Origin: Alphaproteobacteria bacterium
Lineage (GTDB): Bacteria; Pseudomonadota; Alphaproteobacteria; Sphingomonadales; Sphingomonadaceae
Reading direction: 5' to 3'
Assembly (NCBI GenBank): GCA_028293055.1
Contig: JAQGLD010000162.1
Span: forward strand, 1-10,097
Length of the DNA: 10,097 nucleotides
In this document: positions 8,240-10,097 of the stretch, piece by piece
Layout of the letters: every line of letters starts with the position of its first letter
How positions within the stretch are numbered: the stretch's first letter is position 1
The notes under the pieces: generated by a model
Told to the model about the DNA's origin: nothing
Database searches by the model: none
The model's input: the letters and a program-made list of their open reading frames with translations, nothing else
Program-made: the position numbers and the translations under genes

Positions 8240-8253
8240 GGTCGAAACCGACC
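8240..8253 (-). terminator. Small hairpin just after the NnrU stop
   Basis: GGTCG-AAAC-CGACC forms a 5-bp stem directly next to the minus-strand TAG at 8254-8256. It could help end the minus transcript, but there is no T-run, so the call is weak. Confidence 0.25.
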
Positions 8254-8955
8254 CTAGCTCGCGCTCTGCCAAACCCAGACGATCGGGGAGACGGTCGGAG
8301 CGTGGAAGGTGACCACTGCCAGCCAGAGAGCGAGGCCGCCGAGGATTGCGATCCAGCCCGGCGCGGCGGCGCTCCTTTTCGCCCGGCCGGAGACCAATGC
8401 GGCGAAGGGCATGAACGAGGGCCGCCCCTCCCAGTCGCGCCAGGCCTGGCCTACCGACGATTCCTTCTTGCGGTCCTGGCCGAACGAACCCGCAATGGCG
8501 AGAACCAGGATACCGCCCGCGACGATCAGGTTGCGGGTCGTCCACCACAAGGAGAGATGGACCGCCGCCCACAAAGCGAAGCTGATGTTCATCGGGTGGC
8601 GGGTGATCGCAAACACGCCCGTCGCCGGGCCGATCTTCTTCTGCCGGGCGCCCGGGTGCGGAAAAGCCGGATTTCCGCGCAGCGAACCGACGAGGAGGAT
8701 CGAGGCGAGCAGCATCAGCAAAGATGCGACGGGCCACCACCAGCCGGGAGCGATCCATACCGGCACATCGCCGTCCAGGCTTCGCCAGGCGAAGATCATC
8801 CAGCCCAGGGTGACGAAGGCGACGATCGAGTAAAGGAGCGTGAATCCCGCCTCGCCGAGGTCTCGGATAAGTCGCAGCCGCAGCGTATGCGACAACGCGA
8901 AATGCGATCCGACGAAGGCGAGGGTCGCCAGCGCGAGACTGGCGAGCCCGATCAA
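8254..8955 (-). CDS. NnrU-family integral membrane protein
   Basis: Inner-membrane protein of the NnrU family, named from a gene linked to nitric oxide reductase in Rhodobacter but without a settled biochemical role. The 233 residues contain about six hydrophobic segments: near 3-22, 37-57, 73-91, 122-138, 142-158 and 200-217. Family signs are SHFALSH at 17-23 and ITRHPMNISFALWAAVHL at 117-134, close to the usual RHPM...W...H pattern, followed by the polar stretch GQDRKKE. The start is TTG 8955, whose bases overlap the upstream stop as TTGA. There is no in-frame ATG before residue 53, which would remove the first membrane segment, so the TTG is credible and suggests translational coupling. 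No denitrification genes are nearby, so a nitric-oxide link is not supported here. Confidence 0.85.
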   Translation of the reverse strand: MIGLASLALATLAFVGSHFALSHTLRLRLIRDLGEAGFTLLYSIVAFVTLGWMIFAWRSLDGDVPVWIAPGWWWPVASLLMLLASILLVGSLRGNPAFPHPGARQKKIGPATGVFAITRHPMNISFALWAAVHLSLWWTTRNLIVAGGILVLAIAGSFGQDRKKESSVGQAWRDWEGRPSFMPFAALVSGRAKRSAAAPGWIAILGGLALWLAVVTFHAPTVSPIVWVWQSAS

Positions 8956-10097
8956 TGCTCGTACGCCTTGGGAAGCTGGCCTTCTCCGGGGGTGCGGTAA
9001 CGGTCGCGTAGCCGGGTCTGGTGATTGTCGAGCCTCTGCTGGACCCCGTCGATCAGCACCATCTGCGGCACCGACGCATTTTCGAGCGGATCGCCGTCCC
9101 AGACCACGACATCGGCGCGGCGGCCGGGGCGAAGCGAGCCGATCTCTTCGCCCATGCCGATCGCTTCGGCCGGGGCGGAGGTGATCGCTGCGAAAGCCTG
9201 CGCCCAGCTCAGGCCGGTCGCTCCGGGAAGCCGGCCGATCGCGACGAGATTGCCGGCATATTGCTTCTCGAGCTTGACGTAGCGCGCTTCCTCGTCGTCG
9301 ATCATTCCGATCGAGACCGCGACACCCGCCGCCTTCATCCGCCCGACATTGGACTGGGTCGAGGCGACCTGCTCGAACGTATTGGGCAGGTCGGTGAGGG
9401 CCGAAGCGATCACCGGGATTCCCGAGGCGGCGATCTCGCGCGCAACCGTCCAGCCTTCGGCGGCGCCGACGATGACCAGCTTGAGCGCCGGGAATTCGCG
9501 CTTCAGCGCGATCACCTGGAGGATGTCGCTCGCTCGCTCGACGTGGACGAGGAGATATTGGCGACCCTGTAGCACGGGCACCAAAGCCGCGGCGTCGAAA
9601 CGGGTGAGCAGCACGTCCTGCGGCCGGTTGGCGCTGGCGCCGAGTAGCCGGTTGTCGGGCTGGTCCTCGAGGCCGAGGTCGCGCTGGTCGTTGGCGCCGG
9701 ACGGACGCCGGCCCGAAGGACCGGCGGGAATGCCGGAGAAGCGGCCGAGGTCGCGCGCCTCGCGCAACGCGTTGCGGAACAGGACATGGGCCGATGCGCG
9801 GCTGCCGCCGGCGTCGCGCGCGCCTGTCTCGCCCAGCTCGACGAACTGGAACGCCCGCGCCCGGGTGATCGGGTTCATGTCGGCGCCGAGGTCGATCACC
9901 GCGCCCTGGCCGGCGAAGATGCTTCGCGCCGTCGCCGGAGCGACGATCGCACGGGTGACTCCGCCGGCCCGGTTGACCGCGATCGCAGTGGCGCGCGGAT
10001 TGACCGCGGGCGCCACATCGATCGCTGCGCTGAACGGCGAATTGTTCGCCTCGGTGTCGTTGGTGCCGTCGACGGCGTCGACCTCGACCAGGCCGAT
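8952..10097 (-). CDS. Amidohydrolase-family protein, C-terminal part (cut by window edge)
   Basis: Member of the amidohydrolase superfamily (imidazolonepropionase-like group). The frame is open to the right edge, leaving 381 residues; the true start, any signal peptide and the usual N-terminal HxH metal site are outside the window. Visible are the NRAGGVTRAIVAP segment near 41-53, FAGQGAVIDLG near 60-70, LLVHVERASDI near 182-192 with a possible metal-ligand His at 185, VIVGAAEGWTVA near 208-219, and the family C-terminus TSAPAEAIGMGEEIGSLRPG followed by RRADVVVWDGDP near 306-337. The usual metal-binding Asp context (such as GTDS) after the barrel is not obvious; at that place the protein reads VAVSIGMIDDEEARYVK, so activity may be non-standard. 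It is upstream of, and overlaps, the NnrU gene. Substrate is unknown. Confidence 0.85.
   Translation of the reverse strand: MGLVEVDAVDGTNDTEANNSPFSAAIDVAPAVNPRATAIAVNRAGGVTRAIVAPATARSIFAGQGAVIDLGADMNPITRARAFQFVELGETGARDAGGSRASAHVLFRNALREARDLGRFSGIPAGPSGRRPSGANDQRDLGLEDQPDNRLLGASANRPQDVLLTRFDAAALVPVLQGRQYLLVHVERASDILQVIALKREFPALKLVIVGAAEGWTVAREIAASGIPVIASALTDLPNTFEQVASTQSNVGRMKAAGVAVSIGMIDDEEARYVKLEKQYAGNLVAIGRLPGATGLSWAQAFAAITSAPAEAIGMGEEIGSLRPGRRADVVVWDGDPLENASVPQMVLIDGVQQRLDNHQTRLRDRYRTPGEGQLPKAYEH

Overview
The window looks like a chromosomal housekeeping segment of a GC-rich alphaproteobacterium, most likely a sphingomonad. The strongest clues are a CcrM-type (GANTC) DNA methyltransferase preceded by rnhB, the close similarity of the encoded proteins to sphingomonad families, and short dispersed palindromic repeats of the 'ATCCCCG..CGGGGAT' and 'ATTCCAGC..GCTGGAAT' types that are common in these genomes. 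I see no prophage, insertion sequence, CRISPR array, tRNA or rRNA, and no obvious defence or biosynthetic island.

Layout. On the left edge, on the minus strand, is the N-terminal half of a dicarboxylate/amino acid:cation symporter. It diverges from a plus-strand run: glmM (815-2149), a small DUF1272 cysteine-rich protein (2152-2382), and a thiD gene fused to a VOC (glyoxalase-like) domain (2379-3581). These three are joined by a 2-nt gap and a 4-nt overlap, so they are very probably one operon. After 70 nt holding a palindromic repeat comes rnhB (3652-4254). A 207-nt promoter-like spacer leads to ccrM (4462-5589). A 317-nt gene-free stretch follows, with a possible structured RNA, and then folP (5907-6998) and an exported alpha/beta hydrolase (7098-8129). 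The right end is on the minus strand: an amidohydrolase-family gene entering from beyond the edge (10097-8952) overlaps an NnrU-family membrane protein gene (8955-8254). The latter converges on the hydrolase across a repeat-bearing spacer.

How the genes fit together. glmM (UDP-GlcNAc precursor), thiD (thiamine) and folP (folate) are core metabolism. rnhB and ccrM belong to replication, genome maintenance and the cell cycle.

Most notable observations: (1) five GANTC sites in 152 bp just upstream of ccrM, around a CtrA-like TTAACCAT half-site, suggesting methylation-sensitive autoregulation; (2) RNase HII with the junction-recognition motif GRG changed to GCA; (3) a perfect 20-bp-arm palindrome inserted in frame inside thiD; (4) the ThiD-VOC fusion; (5) a candidate structured RNA between ccrM and folP. 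None of these is clear evidence of a wholly new system, and all calls come from reading the sequence without database searches.
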